A stretch of 42,825 bases of DNA from Alphaproteobacteria bacterium (GTDB lineage: Bacteria; Pseudomonadota; Alphaproteobacteria; SMXQ01): NCBI GenBank assembly GCA_029863585.1, contig JAOTVC010000006.1:1-42825 (forward strand), read 5' to 3'. Under the pieces are notes generated by a model. The model was not told where the DNA came from. It did no database searches and saw only the letters and a list, made by a program, of their open reading frames with translations. The position numbers were made by a program, and so were the translations under genes. Positions 16,063 to 24,305 of this stretch are shown one piece after another. How positions within the stretch are numbered: position 1 is the first letter of the stretch; every line of letters begins with the position of its first letter.

Positions 16063-17514
16063 ATGAGAACCTACGAAGAGTTGACCGGCGCGCGGGGCAG
16101 CCGGGTGTTCTACCGGGCTGAGCGCTTCAGGGCCCGGGATTTGTTCGCGCGCACGCCGCCGCTTGTCGCCTTCGGCGACACCTATTTCCAATTGGACAAT
16201 CTCTCGATGACCGGCCTTGCGGCGACGCGCAAGGGCGGTGTGTCCTTGACCCGGCATGCCGCCGATGACGTGGCCATCATCTTCGAAGGCGACAACAAGC
16301 CGCTGTTCAGCAGCAAGGGGCGGCTCGAGCGGCTGGAACGCGATCCGGCCGCGACCCGGATCGCGCTGAGCTTTACCGGCGCGCCTTTGGACATCCCGGA
16401 ACTGGTCTGCCGCTACAACGAATCCCTGCTGCGCCGGGACCTCAACGGCGGACTCCATCATGCGGTGGAATCCGTCGCGCCCGACTACCGGAGGCATTGC
16501 GTCGACGTGCTCCATCTGTTGCGGCGTTATCGTTCCACCCTGGAGCAATTCGAGAACAACCCCGCGACTGGACCCGATCGCTCGGAATCCCTGTTCGACC
16601 TCTGTGAACAGCGCATGCTGCCCGAGTGGCGGCAGCTCTGGCGCGCGGGCAACGAACTGGTTAGGCCCCTGGTCGACGAGCCGGAATTGATGCAGGCGGC
16701 CAAGGATTATACCGAGCAGGTGCTGACGCCGGACTTCCTGGCCGGCCCGCTTTGGGACCACAGCTACCGCAAGCCGTTCGGTTATCCGGGCGATTTCCAG
16801 TTGATGGGATACGTCTACGACTGGCGGCCCCGGGGCAAGACCGTCTATGAGAAGCTGCTGGACCGTATGGGACTGGAACTGCTGGAGTGCATTGCCACGC
16901 GCATGATGATGGTGCAGCAGGAGATCGCCCATCTGGTTGCCGCCGCGGCACCGTCGCGGCGGCCGTTCCGGATCCTCAACCTGGGCTGCGGTTCCGCGCG
17001 GGAGATCAGCAACTACCTCGATCAGGCCGAACTCCCGTGTCCTGTGGAGATCACCCTGGTCGATCAGGACGAGCGGGCCCTCAGCCACGCCTATGAACAG
17101 TCTTATCCGAAGATCATGAACCGGGGCGACGGATCGTCGCTGCGCTGCCTGCAGATATCGTTCGTGGAATTCCTCAAGTTCGGCCGAATCTTCCAGTCGC
17201 TACCGCCTCAGGATTTCATCTACAGCATGGGCCTGATGGACTACTTGACATTGGACCGCGCCAGGTGCCTGGCGACGGCGATCTATGCCAAGCTCGCACC
17301 GGGGGCGCGGATGGTGATCGGCAATATCGCCGATGTGCCCGAGGGTTTGTTCTGGCCCAGCGAATTCATCAGCGACTGGAGCATGCGGTTCCGCACGGAA
17401 GCAGACCTCCTCGCCATGACCGGGGGCATTTCCGAAACGGCTCCGCGGATCGTTCCCGATCCCACCGGCAAGTTCTACCTGATCTATATCGACAAGCTCG
17501 CCGTCGTGGAATGA
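16063..17514 (+). CDS. PilZ-like domain fused to a SAM methyltransferase (3-hydroxypalmitate methyl ester synthase type)
   Basis: 483 residues. Residues 1-115 fit a PilZ fold: RFRAR (21-25; RVFYR at 14-18 also fits RxxxR) and NLSMTG (46-51) match the c-di-GMP motifs RxxxR and (D/N)xSxxG, then GRLERLERDPAATRIALSF as the last strands. Residues about 170-480 are a class I methyltransferase with YPGDFQLMGYVY, motif I LNLGCGSAREI (about 305-315), LVDQDERAL and YSMGLMDYL. This is the family often annotated as extracellular factor 3-OH-palmitic acid methyl ester biosynthesis protein (compare Ralstonia PhcB). It probably methylates a hydroxy fatty acid or other acid using SAM, under c-di-GMP control. 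Substrate unproven. It is convergent with the histidine kinase, 22 bp apart. Confidence 0.82.
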   Translation: MRTYEELTGARGSRVFYRAERFRARDLFARTPPLVAFGDTYFQLDNLSMTGLAATRKGGVSLTRHAADDVAIIFEGDNKPLFSSKGRLERLERDPAATRIALSFTGAPLDIPELVCRYNESLLRRDLNGGLHHAVESVAPDYRRHCVDVLHLLRRYRSTLEQFENNPATGPDRSESLFDLCEQRMLPEWRQLWRAGNELVRPLVDEPELMQAAKDYTEQVLTPDFLAGPLWDHSYRKPFGYPGDFQLMGYVYDWRPRGKTVYEKLLDRMGLELLECIATRMMMVQQEIAHLVAAAAPSRRPFRILNLGCGSAREISNYLDQAELPCPVEITLVDQDERALSHAYEQSYPKIMNRGDGSSLRCLQISFVEFLKFGRIFQSLPPQDFIYSMGLMDYLTLDRARCLATAIYAKLAPGARMVIGNIADVPEGLFWPSEFISDWSMRFRTEADLLAMTGGISETAPRIVPDPTGKFYLIYIDKLAVVE

Positions 17515-17536
17515 TTGTCCGCCCGCCGGGCCGGAG

Positions 17537-19066
17537 TCAGCTTCCCACATTGGAAAGATCCTGGTGCCCCTGAGCGCCGGTGGCGGCTTCTCCTGAACCT
17601 TCACCCGTATCGTTACCCGCCCCGGGATCAATCTGGTCGCCCCATTCCGCGCGGCGCCAACCCGGCAGCGTCACCGTCACCGTGGTGCCCTCGCCCAGGG
17701 TGCTCTCGATTCTTACCTCGCCTCCGTGAAGGCTCATGATGCGCTTCACGAGGGGCAGCCCGAGGCCCAGGCCTTCATGAGATCTCGCGGTAGCGCTTTC
17801 GACCTGGATGAAGGGTTCCAGCACCCGCAAGATATTTTCTTCGGCGATGCCTATTCCAGTGTCGGTGACACGGATGGAGCAGCAATCGTTTTCGTCGCTG
17901 AAGGCTGTGACGGTGATGGCACCGCCGCTGGCCGTGAATTTGACGGCGTTGCTGAGCAGGTTGATCAGTACCTGATTCATCAGCCGTTGATCGGCTTGGA
18001 CGTTGAGCTCCTCGGAAATCTTGTAGGACAGGCGAATCCCCTCCTCCGCCGCCTTGTTCCGGAACATGCGCAGGCACCCGTCGATCATTTCGCCGAGGTT
18101 GAATTTCTCCTCGATGACTTCCAGCTTGTTGGCCTCGGCGCGCGACAGATCGAGAATGTCGTTGATGATGTGCAGGAGGTGCTGGCCGCTGCGGTAGATG
18201 TCTTCCGAATAGGACTTGTAACGGTTTGACCCCAACGGGCCGAACATCTCCATCTTGAGGAACTCGGAAAATCCGATGATGGCGTTGAGCGGCGTGCGCA
18301 ATTCGTGGCTGACCACGGCAAGGAATTCACTCTTCGCGTGGTTGGCGGCTTCGGACTCGGCGAGCAGCTGCTCGGATCTTCCTTTCTCCTCAATCAGCAG
18401 GCGTGTCGAGACATAGTTGAAACGCACGTAAAGGTCCTGGATGTAGCTACCGAAAATGCCCACTCCGGTGGCCGAAATGAGAAAGAAATTGTTGCTGAGC
18501 AGCGCCGGCAGGGGAATGGGATTGAGCTTCAGCGCAACGATGTTGTATGCGGCCACCAGACAGATCGAGATCATCGCCGAGATGTGGAACTTCATGCGCG
18601 CCAGGGTCGAACCGTAAATGACGACCACCAATAGTCCGGCGTAATACGCCGCGTTCGTGGGCGGCGGTATCACGGCCGTCATGGTGATGATGCCGAGCCC
18701 GGCGGTCGACATGCCGATCCCAAGGATCAACTGGGCGTAACGCCAGAATTCCTTCCAAAGGGTGGCGGCCGCCGTCAAAAGCACCACGGGGACCACGATG
18801 CCGAAACGGATCGCCCAAACCTGATGCAGCGCACCGTCAAGCGAGAGGTAGTCCAGGACCCCGAACGCGGCGTAGAGCATGGCGCCGAGGCAGAGCGAGA
18901 GGCGGATCAGCGGCAGCGCTTTGTGGATGTCATTATAGGCGTAGGCCCGTTCGACCTTTCGGTCGCGGAACCTTAGGGTCAGCCAGGACAGGGCGAAACG
19001 GCCGGACTCCTGCTCGTTCTCTCCATCCACGCTGATATTGCCGAGATACAGCGGCATTCGGCCCAC
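17537..19066 (-). CDS. Six-TM sensor histidine kinase
   Basis: 509 residues. The N-terminal half has six hydrophobic helices (about 50-70, 80-102, 110-135, 142-160, 166-186, 193-215) with short loops and no periplasmic domain, suiting a membrane-soluble or lipid-like signal. A short coiled coil leads into HisKA ([14 protein letters not shown], His254) and HATPase_c ([35 protein letters not shown]). It has no receiver, so it needs a separate response regulator; the RR at 23.7 kb is one candidate. The GTG at 19066 has AAAGGGAA at correct spacing; an ATG three codons later is possible. A 9-bp inverted repeat sits just before the ribosome binding site and a CtrA box further up. Confidence 0.92.
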   Translation of the reverse strand: MGRMPLYLGNISVDGENEQESGRFALSWLTLRFRDRKVERAYAYNDIHKALPLIRLSLCLGAMLYAAFGVLDYLSLDGALHQVWAIRFGIVVPVVLLTAAATLWKEFWRYAQLILGIGMSTAGLGIITMTAVIPPPTNAAYYAGLLVVVIYGSTLARMKFHISAMISICLVAAYNIVALKLNPIPLPALLSNNFFLISATGVGIFGSYIQDLYVRFNYVSTRLLIEEKGRSEQLLAESEAANHAKSEFLAVVSHELRTPLNAIIGFSEFLKMEMFGPLGSNRYKSYSEDIYRSGQHLLHIINDILDLSRAEANKLEVIEEKFNLGEMIDGCLRMFRNKAAEEGIRLSYKISEELNVQADQRLMNQVLINLLSNAVKFTASGGAITVTAFSDENDCCSIRVTDTGIGIAEENILRVLEPFIQVESATARSHEGLGLGLPLVKRIMSLHGGEVRIESTLGEGTTVTVTLPGWRRAEWGDQIDPGAGNDTGEGSGEAATGAQGHQDLSNVGS

Positions 19067-19078
19067 ACCATTCCCTTT

Positions 19079-19103
19079 CGGGTCTGGTGCGGCGCCAGAC
19101 CCG
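19079..19103 (-). promoter_or_regulatory. Inverted repeat in the 5' leader of the kinase gene
   Basis: CGGGTCTGG-tgcggcg-CCAGACCCG is a perfect 9-bp inverted repeat with a 7-nt loop. On the minus strand it ends next to the AAAGGGAA ribosome binding site and 12 bases before the GTG start. It could be an mRNA hairpin that tunes translation, or an operator. No T-run follows, so it is not a terminator. Confidence 0.55.
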
Positions 19104-19138
19104 TCGGATATCCAAGCCTCAAAATAGGATTGGAACGA

Positions 19139-19153
19139 TTAAGGGTCTGTTAA
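19139..19153 (-). promoter_or_regulatory. CtrA-type box upstream of the histidine kinase
   Basis: TTAA-GGGTCTG-TTAA is a second exact TTAA-N7-TTAA. It lies 72 bp before the kinase GTG, leaving room for a promoter and the hairpin leader. It could also serve the divergent desaturase, about 300 bp away, but the distance favours the kinase. Confidence 0.65.
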
Positions 19154-19452
19154 GGCTGATCGCACCCCGGACGGGTAGGGAGGCCAAAGAAACAGAGGGA
19201 AACCCTCGAAAAATCCAGGCCGTTGCGGCGTTTTTCAGGACCGGGCCGAGCGATCCGCCGGGACGAACCGTGGGTGCCGCCCGATGTCTTGTCGAACGGG
19301 GCCGCGAGGCCCGCGCGGTCACTCCCCTGTACGGCACTGGAATGTTAACAAAAATTAAGCATAATTGCCTTGCCGAAACCGGTAGACGCGGCAGACAGTA
19401 CGCCGTGTGCCACCGTGTTGCCGCCAGCGACCAATGGGAATCAGGTTTCGAA

Positions 19453-20628
19453 ATGTCAGCGACGTTCCCCCTTGAATTCCCGGAAACCGAAAATCGGGAG
19501 CAAGGCACACCTCACACCTGGTTGACCAAGGGGGACCGGCTGGAGGTCAGTCGTCCATCGTTGATGCGTGGCCTCGCGTTGCTCGGGACCTATTTCTGCC
19601 TGTATTACGCGACCATGATCGGGGCCGTGGCGGACCTGCCGCTGGCGGCCAATTTGGTGCTTGGTTTTTTCAACGGTTACATGATCGGCATGATTTTCAT
19701 CATCGGCCATGACTGCGGGCATCGCGCCTTCGTCCCGGGCCGCGGCTTGAACTGGTGGCTCGGCAGGCTGGCATTTATCCCCTGTGCCCATTCGATCACG
19801 TTATGGGACGTGGGTCATAACAAGACCCATCACGCGCGCACCAATCTCAAGGGTTTCGATTACCCGTGGTCGCCTATGTCGAAAGAGGATTACGACGCCT
19901 GCGGCCCGTTCCGTCGGTTCCTGGAACGCGTCTACCGCAGCCCCTTTGGGCCGCTGGTCTATTACTACCCCCAGATTTGGCTCCCGCGGCTTGTGCTACC
20001 GGTGGCTCATGATTCGCGCCACGAATGGCGGCGTCACGTGTTCGATTCCGCGTTCGTCATTCTCGGTCTGATCGCGACGATCGCCGGGGTTCTGGTCCTG
20101 GGACAGTGGCTGGCGCCCGAGCGGCCGCTTTGGCTGACCTTCGTGGTGGGATGGGTGGTGCCGTTCGCCGTCTGGAACTACCTCATGGCGCTCTCGATTT
20201 ATCTTCAACACACCCATCCGCGGATACCGTGGTTCGATAACGAAGACGAATGGTCGTTCTATAACGGCAATATCCGTGGGACGACTCATGTGGAATTCCC
20301 GAAATTCACCGGACTGATGCGGAATGTCCATGAGCATCCGGCCCATCATGCGCTGCCTTCCATCCCCATCTACAAATTGGAGCAGGCGGAATCCAAGCTA
20401 TTGGATGCTTTCGGTGAAGATGTCGTCCGCTACAAATGGACGCCGGCGGCATACCTAGCCGTGACCCGAGCCTGCAAACTGTACGATTTCCGCAATCACG
20501 TCTGGACGGATTTCCAAGGCCGGCCGACCGGCGCGCGCACCTTGCCGGTGCGACTATCGGCCGCCCGGGCTGGCCGGCCCCTTCGGGTCGCCTCCGCCGA
20601 AGATCGAGCCGAAGATCGAGCCGATTGA
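19453..20628 (+). CDS. Membrane fatty-acid desaturase
   Basis: 391 residues with the three histidine boxes of acyl-lipid/acyl-CoA desaturases: HDCGH (86-90), HNKTHH (122-127) and HEHPAHH (293-299). Between them are paired membrane helices. It should insert a double bond in membrane lipid acyl chains using a di-iron centre, O2 and an electron donor. The start at 19453 (MSATFPLEF) follows AGG at 8 bases; the 122-residue longer ORF has no plausible start signal. Its C-terminal 25 codons overlap the convergent propeller gene on the other strand, through a 12-bp tandem repeat. Placed between a lipid-type signal kinase and other signalling genes, it may adapt membrane fluidity. Confidence 0.9.
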   Translation: MSATFPLEFPETENREQGTPHTWLTKGDRLEVSRPSLMRGLALLGTYFCLYYATMIGAVADLPLAANLVLGFFNGYMIGMIFIIGHDCGHRAFVPGRGLNWWLGRLAFIPCAHSITLWDVGHNKTHHARTNLKGFDYPWSPMSKEDYDACGPFRRFLERVYRSPFGPLVYYYPQIWLPRLVLPVAHDSRHEWRRHVFDSAFVILGLIATIAGVLVLGQWLAPERPLWLTFVVGWVVPFAVWNYLMALSIYLQHTHPRIPWFDNEDEWSFYNGNIRGTTHVEFPKFTGLMRNVHEHPAHHALPSIPIYKLEQAESKLLDAFGEDVVRYKWTPAAYLAVTRACKLYDFRNHVWTDFQGRPTGARTLPVRLSAARAGRPLRVASAEDRAEDRAD

Positions 20629-22731
20629 GGTGTCATCGGATTCGTCCGATCCCATTGCACCGCCCTGCCCGGGCGCGGGCACACTCCAGTCCCTGTCCGG
20701 TGTTTCGGCCTGCTCCGAACGGTCGCTTTGATCCGATGCTTCCGCTTTCTTCTCAGGCGCTTGGGACTTAGGCGAAGGCGCAGATGGCGGGTTGACCGCG
20801 GCCTTCGGTTGGGGCGTTGAATTGTTTCCGGAAGCGGGTCCCGGATGTTTGGCGGCACGCTTTCCGGTCGGCGATACGGGTGGACCCAGTTGCCGCCAGG
20901 GTGCGAAATCGCCCCGCGCATCGACCTTGAACATCAGGAAATCACGTCCTCCGGCACCCATCGAGTCGGTGGCGCCGGCCAGGATCACTCCGTCGTCTTC
21001 GGTCGCGAGGCCGCTGGTTGCAAGGTCGAAGCCGTCATGGCCGTAAATCTTGTCCCAAAGGACCGTGCCCTTGCCGTCGATCGCGATCAAGCGGATATCG
21101 GTGTTCTTGCGGTTGCCCCTGCCCTGGAACCCCAGGACCAGATAGCCTTTTTGGCGCGCTATGATCGACGCCACCGACAGGAAAGGGGTCCCTGTCTGGC
21201 AGGCCGCCTGGCGCACGGCGGCGACGCGGTCCGCATCGGGAACGGGGTCGTTGGCAGCTTTTTGGGCTTCTGCGATCCGCTCTCGCAGTGCCGGAACGGC
21301 GCAGATCTCGCGAGCTGCGGCCGGCAGCAGATCGCGATAGGGGATCGTCTTGAGCCATTCCTGACGCCCGTCCGGACGGGTTTTCAACAAAAGCAGGCGC
21401 TGGCCCTGGCGGCCGCCTGCGATGATCCCGCCGCCCTTGGTGGGCACCACGGTTGAATACCGGACATCGCTTTTGTCCTGGGATGGGGTCCGGTGGGCCC
21501 AGACCAGGCGGCCTTCGGAGGTCACGCGCAACAGGAAGCCCATTCCCGCCCGGGTGTCCCAGGCGGCTTGGGCCCTCGCCTCGCCGACGGCGATGATGTC
21601 GCCGTTGGGCATCGCCGCGGCGTCGGCAATGTCGTGCCAGAACCGCGTGGCATTGCCGGAATAGAAGGTCTTGCCGAGCGCCTTGCCGTCCTCGGCGAGC
21701 CGGAGCGTATAAGGCAGGCGCGCCGTCGTGCCGTCCTTGGTAACGGTTTCGGCCCCGATCGCGACGATCGTCCCTCCGGTGCTTCTCAGCACAACGGGAC
21801 CCTCGCCGTCTTTGATGCCGGCATAGGCACTGACCCACGGTTTGCCTGCATGATTGGGAATCGGCACCGCGTTCTTGTCGATCCGGACGGCAACGGCGCG
21901 TCCCCGGTAAATACCGCCCAGCAGGAAGCCGCCGCCCGGCAGCGCGGTCGCCGACCGCACGGCGCCGTCCTTGGCGGTACCGAGGATCACCCGATTCCAG
22001 GCCATCCGGCCGTCGCGATTCAACGCGATCATGCCGAGGCTCCGGCTTTCCTTGCGCTTGTTCTTCTTGTCTTCGGGCTGGTGGAAGGTGCCGGCTACCA
22101 GGATTCCGCCGCCCGCGCGGCGCGCCATGGCCCAGGCGGTGTCGTCTTTCGGCCCGCCGAAGGTGATGGCCTTCGCCTTCCAGAATTCACGGATCTTGTT
22201 TGCCCGGTCGAAAGCCGCCGAGGCCGCCGCCCAGCCGTGGCCCGCGCGTTCGCGTTCGGCGCCCCCTTGCCTCGCGGCTTTGAGGGCGCGCTCGGTATTG
22301 ATGAACAGGGTGATCGCGAGGTTGTAGTTGCGCCCCTTGCGGCCGACGGTGTTGAGGTATTCCACCAGCGAACGATAGGCCGGCTCCCAATCCTTCAACT
22401 GGTAATGCGCGTGGCCTTCGAAGAAGATCAGCTCGCCCTTGACGCCCTGGGGCAGCTTTCGCATCTCGGCAATGATGGCAAGCGTCTCTTTGGGCGTCTT
22501 GGCGCGGACCGAGGTATTGAGCTTGAGCCGCAATACATCGTAGCGCGCCGTCGGATCGAGATTGTCGGTTTGCGCGACCGACGGGCCTGGGCTTGCCAGC
22601 ACGAGGCTGGCCGCGAGTGCGACCGCCGCCGGGACCGCGCGGGGGCTCCAAGGGGCCAGCCGTGGCCGGCCGGTCGGGTGCTGTCGGGATGCGCCCTCTT
22701 TGGAAGATGCTAGACTGTGGCCGTGGATCAT
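20554..22731 (-). CDS. Large exported propeller-like protein with an N-terminal TPR-like part
   Basis: 725 residues. After a long basic n-region comes a signal peptide (AAVALAASLVLASPGPSVAQ). Residues about 60-150 look like TPR helices (GHAHYQLKDWEPAYRSLVEYL). Residues about 180-600 contain repeated blades of the type GGGFLLGG, GGGIIAGG, DDGVILAG, each followed by a record such as LRVTSEGRLVWAHR or IAIDGKGTVLWDK, as in delta-60/WD-like propellers. The last 120 residues are Pro/Ser/Lys-rich and disordered. It is probably periplasmic or surface exposed; no enzymatic residues are evident. The C-terminus (SIGSIFGSIFGGGD) overlaps the desaturase 3' end. No good ribosome binding site precedes the ATG. 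Confidence 0.78.
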   Translation of the reverse strand: MIHGHSLASSKEGASRQHPTGRPRLAPWSPRAVPAAVALAASLVLASPGPSVAQTDNLDPTARYDVLRLKLNTSVRAKTPKETLAIIAEMRKLPQGVKGELIFFEGHAHYQLKDWEPAYRSLVEYLNTVGRKGRNYNLAITLFINTERALKAARQGGAERERAGHGWAAASAAFDRANKIREFWKAKAITFGGPKDDTAWAMARRAGGGILVAGTFHQPEDKKNKRKESRSLGMIALNRDGRMAWNRVILGTAKDGAVRSATALPGGGFLLGGIYRGRAVAVRIDKNAVPIPNHAGKPWVSAYAGIKDGEGPVVLRSTGGTIVAIGAETVTKDGTTARLPYTLRLAEDGKALGKTFYSGNATRFWHDIADAAAMPNGDIIAVGEARAQAAWDTRAGMGFLLRVTSEGRLVWAHRTPSQDKSDVRYSTVVPTKGGGIIAGGRQGQRLLLLKTRPDGRQEWLKTIPYRDLLPAAAREICAVPALRERIAEAQKAANDPVPDADRVAAVRQAACQTGTPFLSVASIIARQKGYLVLGFQGRGNRKNTDIRLIAIDGKGTVLWDKIYGHDGFDLATSGLATEDDGVILAGATDSMGAGGRDFLMFKVDARGDFAPWRQLGPPVSPTGKRAAKHPGPASGNNSTPQPKAAVNPPSAPSPKSQAPEKKAEASDQSDRSEQAETPDRDWSVPAPGQGGAMGSDESDDTSIGSIFGSIFGGGDPKGPASPGGR
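20599..20622. repeat. 12-bp tandem repeat in the desaturase/propeller gene overlap
   Basis: GAAGATCGAGCC occurs twice in a row. It encodes EDRAEDRA on the plus strand and GSIFGSIF on the minus strand, so one duplication lengthened both proteins. Confidence 0.85.
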
Positions 22732-22808
22732 GGCGCAAGAATAATCATCCTTGGATTTGGCGCAAGATGCTGGATGCGCCCGGCGGGCCGGATGTGGGCG
22801 GCGCCCCC

Positions 22809-23276
22809 ATGATCGGTGCGACCAATGATCTGCCGCGAATCGGCGGCGCCTACGCCCTGTTGATCGAAACCCGAAGTCCGGCCGCCATCGTGCTTCGCGG
22901 TGTCTCCTTTGGGCTCGAACCCGGGGAATACCTTTATTGCGGCAGTGCCCGGGGGCCCGGGGGAATCCGGGCCCGGGTCGGCCGCCATGCGAGAAAGAAA
23001 AAGGCGCTGCGTTGGCATATCGACCGCTTGACCGGGATCGGCCGTGTCCGGGGCGTCATCATTGCGCCGGGCGGTACGGAGTGCGCCTTGTTCGCGCGGT
23101 TCGCGGCGTTTGAAGGCGCGGTGGTTCCGGCGCCCGGCTTCGGGTCCAGCGATTGCCGGCACTGCCCCTCGCACCTGTTGCGGATCGACGGCCTGATCGC
23201 GAACGCCAGAGAGTTGCCCTTGGAACCGTCGGAAAACTTGGTGCTGGGTGCCGGAAACAGCCGGGCGGCTACCTAG
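22809..23276 (+). CDS. DUF123 (GIY-YIG-like) protein
   Basis: 155 residues. IGGAYALLIE, GEYLYCGSARGPGGIRARVGRH and LRWHIDRLT are the core of DUF123, and the C-terminal GFGSSDCRHCPSHL matches the family's cysteine-containing tail. DUF123 resembles GIY-YIG nuclease domains and is sometimes fused to DNA repair nucleases, but its activity is not settled. The start could be 22767 (MLDAPGG) or 22809 (MIGATND); neither has a strong ribosome binding site, and 22809 brings the protein close to the family start. It is divergent from the propeller gene and its stop overlaps the HPt gene by four bases. Confidence 0.83.
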   Translation: MIGATNDLPRIGGAYALLIETRSPAAIVLRGVSFGLEPGEYLYCGSARGPGGIRARVGRHARKKKALRWHIDRLTGIGRVRGVIIAPGGTECALFARFAAFEGAVVPAPGFGSSDCRHCPSHLLRIDGLIANARELPLEPSENLVLGAGNSRAAT

Positions 23277-23692
23277 GTTCCCTTCGCGGTTGCCTCTGCT
23301 TTCTCCGCGTGTCGGCCCATCCGGGCAACCAGGTCGTCGAGCTCTTGCAGAAACTTCTCAATTGCCGGGTTGGGCGATTGGATGGACGCGCCGAGGCATA
23401 GCCTCATGCAGGCGAGATGGACCTTGGCGGCATCGGGGAAATGTGCCTCATCTCCGGTCTTGAGGGCGGCGTCAAGGGAGCGGGCAACCAGGCCGATGAT
23501 GGGCCAGCCGCAGGTCCCGGCCTGGCCCTTCAGGTCATGGGCCGCGACATGCAGAGCGTCCCAGTTTTCCGCCGCCGCAAGCGCGGCCATCTCGGTGAAT
23601 GTCGCTTCCAAGTGTTTCGGGTAATCGGCGAACACGGATTCCAGCATGGCGTCGGCCCGGGCAATCGCTTGGTCGCGTGTCATCGGGGGCAT
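23273..23692 (-). CDS. HPt domain phosphotransfer protein
   Basis: 139 residues, nearly all one helical bundle. AAHDLKGQAGT carries the phosphorylatable His52 in the HxxKG pattern. It should accept phosphate from, or pass it to, a receiver domain in the cytosol. The ATG at 23692 follows GAGGA, which overlaps the stop of the response regulator just upstream; the two form one operon with an 8-bp gap. Together with the receiver-less kinase at 17.5-19 kb, the pair could form a phosphorelay, although partners cannot be proved from position alone. Confidence 0.88.
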   Translation of the reverse strand: MPPMTRDQAIARADAMLESVFADYPKHLEATFTEMAALAAAENWDALHVAAHDLKGQAGTCGWPIIGLVARSLDAALKTGDEAHFPDAAKVHLACMRLCLGASIQSPNPAIEKFLQELDDLVARMGRHAEKAEATAKGT

Positions 23693-23700
23693 GGCGGTCC

Positions 23701-24237
23701 TCAGGAGGAAAGAAGGCTGTCGATGTCGTTTTGCCGAAGGCCCTTATTCATTCGCCGCTCTATCCCGTCATATTTCACGTTGCCCCGGCGCCTGCGGCAG
23801 GGACCCGTGTAGCCCGGCGTGATGATGAAGGGCCGCGGTTTGAAGATCGCGGCTTCCAGCTTGTCGAAGAGCGACTTGGGGGACAGCGGCTTGGTTAGAA
23901 CCTCTGATACACCGGCATCGCGTCCCTCCTCCACCCGGTCCCGATCGGTATGCCCGGTGCACAGGATGAGCGGGATATCGGGCTTGGGGCTCTGGGGGCT
24001 CGTCCGGACCATCAGGACAAACTCGATTCCACTCATCCCCGGCATCAGCCAATCGACAATCAGGCAGTCGACGCGGGACAGGCGAATCTTTTGAAAGGCG
24101 TCTTTCGCGTTGTTGGCATGAAAGATTGTGCCGACATCGAACGCGCGGAGCATATGCCCGATCAACTGACGCATGTACTGGTCGTCGTCAACCACCAGAA
24201 CCGCAACTTCTCCGAAATCCACGGCTTCTTCAGGCAC
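23701..24237 (-). CDS. Single-receiver response regulator with a FliM-like C-terminal peptide
   Basis: 178 residues. A CheY-like receiver (about 8-125) has the acidic cluster DDD (17-19), phosphoacceptor Asp62 in LIVDWLMPG, Thr94 in CTGHT and Lys116 in TKPLSP. Instead of a DNA-binding domain there is a 50-residue basic tail (GPCRRRR, IERRMNKG) ending LRQNDIDSLLSS, which resembles the FliM N-terminal CheY-docking motif (LSQxEIDALL). The GTG at 24237 is chosen because GGGAGGAG lies six bases upstream; the ORF-track ATG at 24264 has no such signal. It is followed by the HPt gene. It probably acts by protein-protein contact. Confidence 0.88.
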   Translation of the reverse strand: MPEEAVDFGEVAVLVVDDDQYMRQLIGHMLRAFDVGTIFHANNAKDAFQKIRLSRVDCLIVDWLMPGMSGIEFVLMVRTSPQSPKPDIPLILCTGHTDRDRVEEGRDAGVSEVLTKPLSPKSLFDKLEAAIFKPRPFIITPGYTGPCRRRRGNVKYDGIERRMNKGLRQNDIDSLLSS

Positions 24238-24305
24238 GTCTACTCCTCCCGACCGGCGATGCATCCGGAGGCATTCGGGGCCTGGCCACCGGGATTAAAA
24301 TAAAT

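Larger units (their letters stand above)
19067..19452. other. Divergent intergenic region between kinase and desaturase genes, 386 bp
   Basis: Holds the 9-bp inverted repeat in the kinase leader (19079-19103), a perfect TTAA-N7-TTAA box (19139-19153) and a near-match TTAA-N6-TTAA (19345-19358) on the desaturase side. The ORF track extends the desaturase frame through it, but no start with a ribosome binding site occurs before 19453. Confidence 0.6.

Noticed and set aside
19195-19215. GAGGG-aaa-CCCTC hairpin before the desaturase as a terminator
   Set aside because: Short stem, only an A-rich tail on the plus strand, and no gene that would end there.
19345-19358. TTAA-CAAAAA-TTAA as a third CtrA site
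   Set aside because: The spacer is six bases, not seven. Mentioned only as a near-match in the desaturase finding and not listed as a feature.
21493-22713. 406-residue plus-strand ORF opposite the propeller-like protein
   Set aside because: The minus-strand frame has a signal peptide and repeated blades; the plus-strand frame has neither start signal nor domain.
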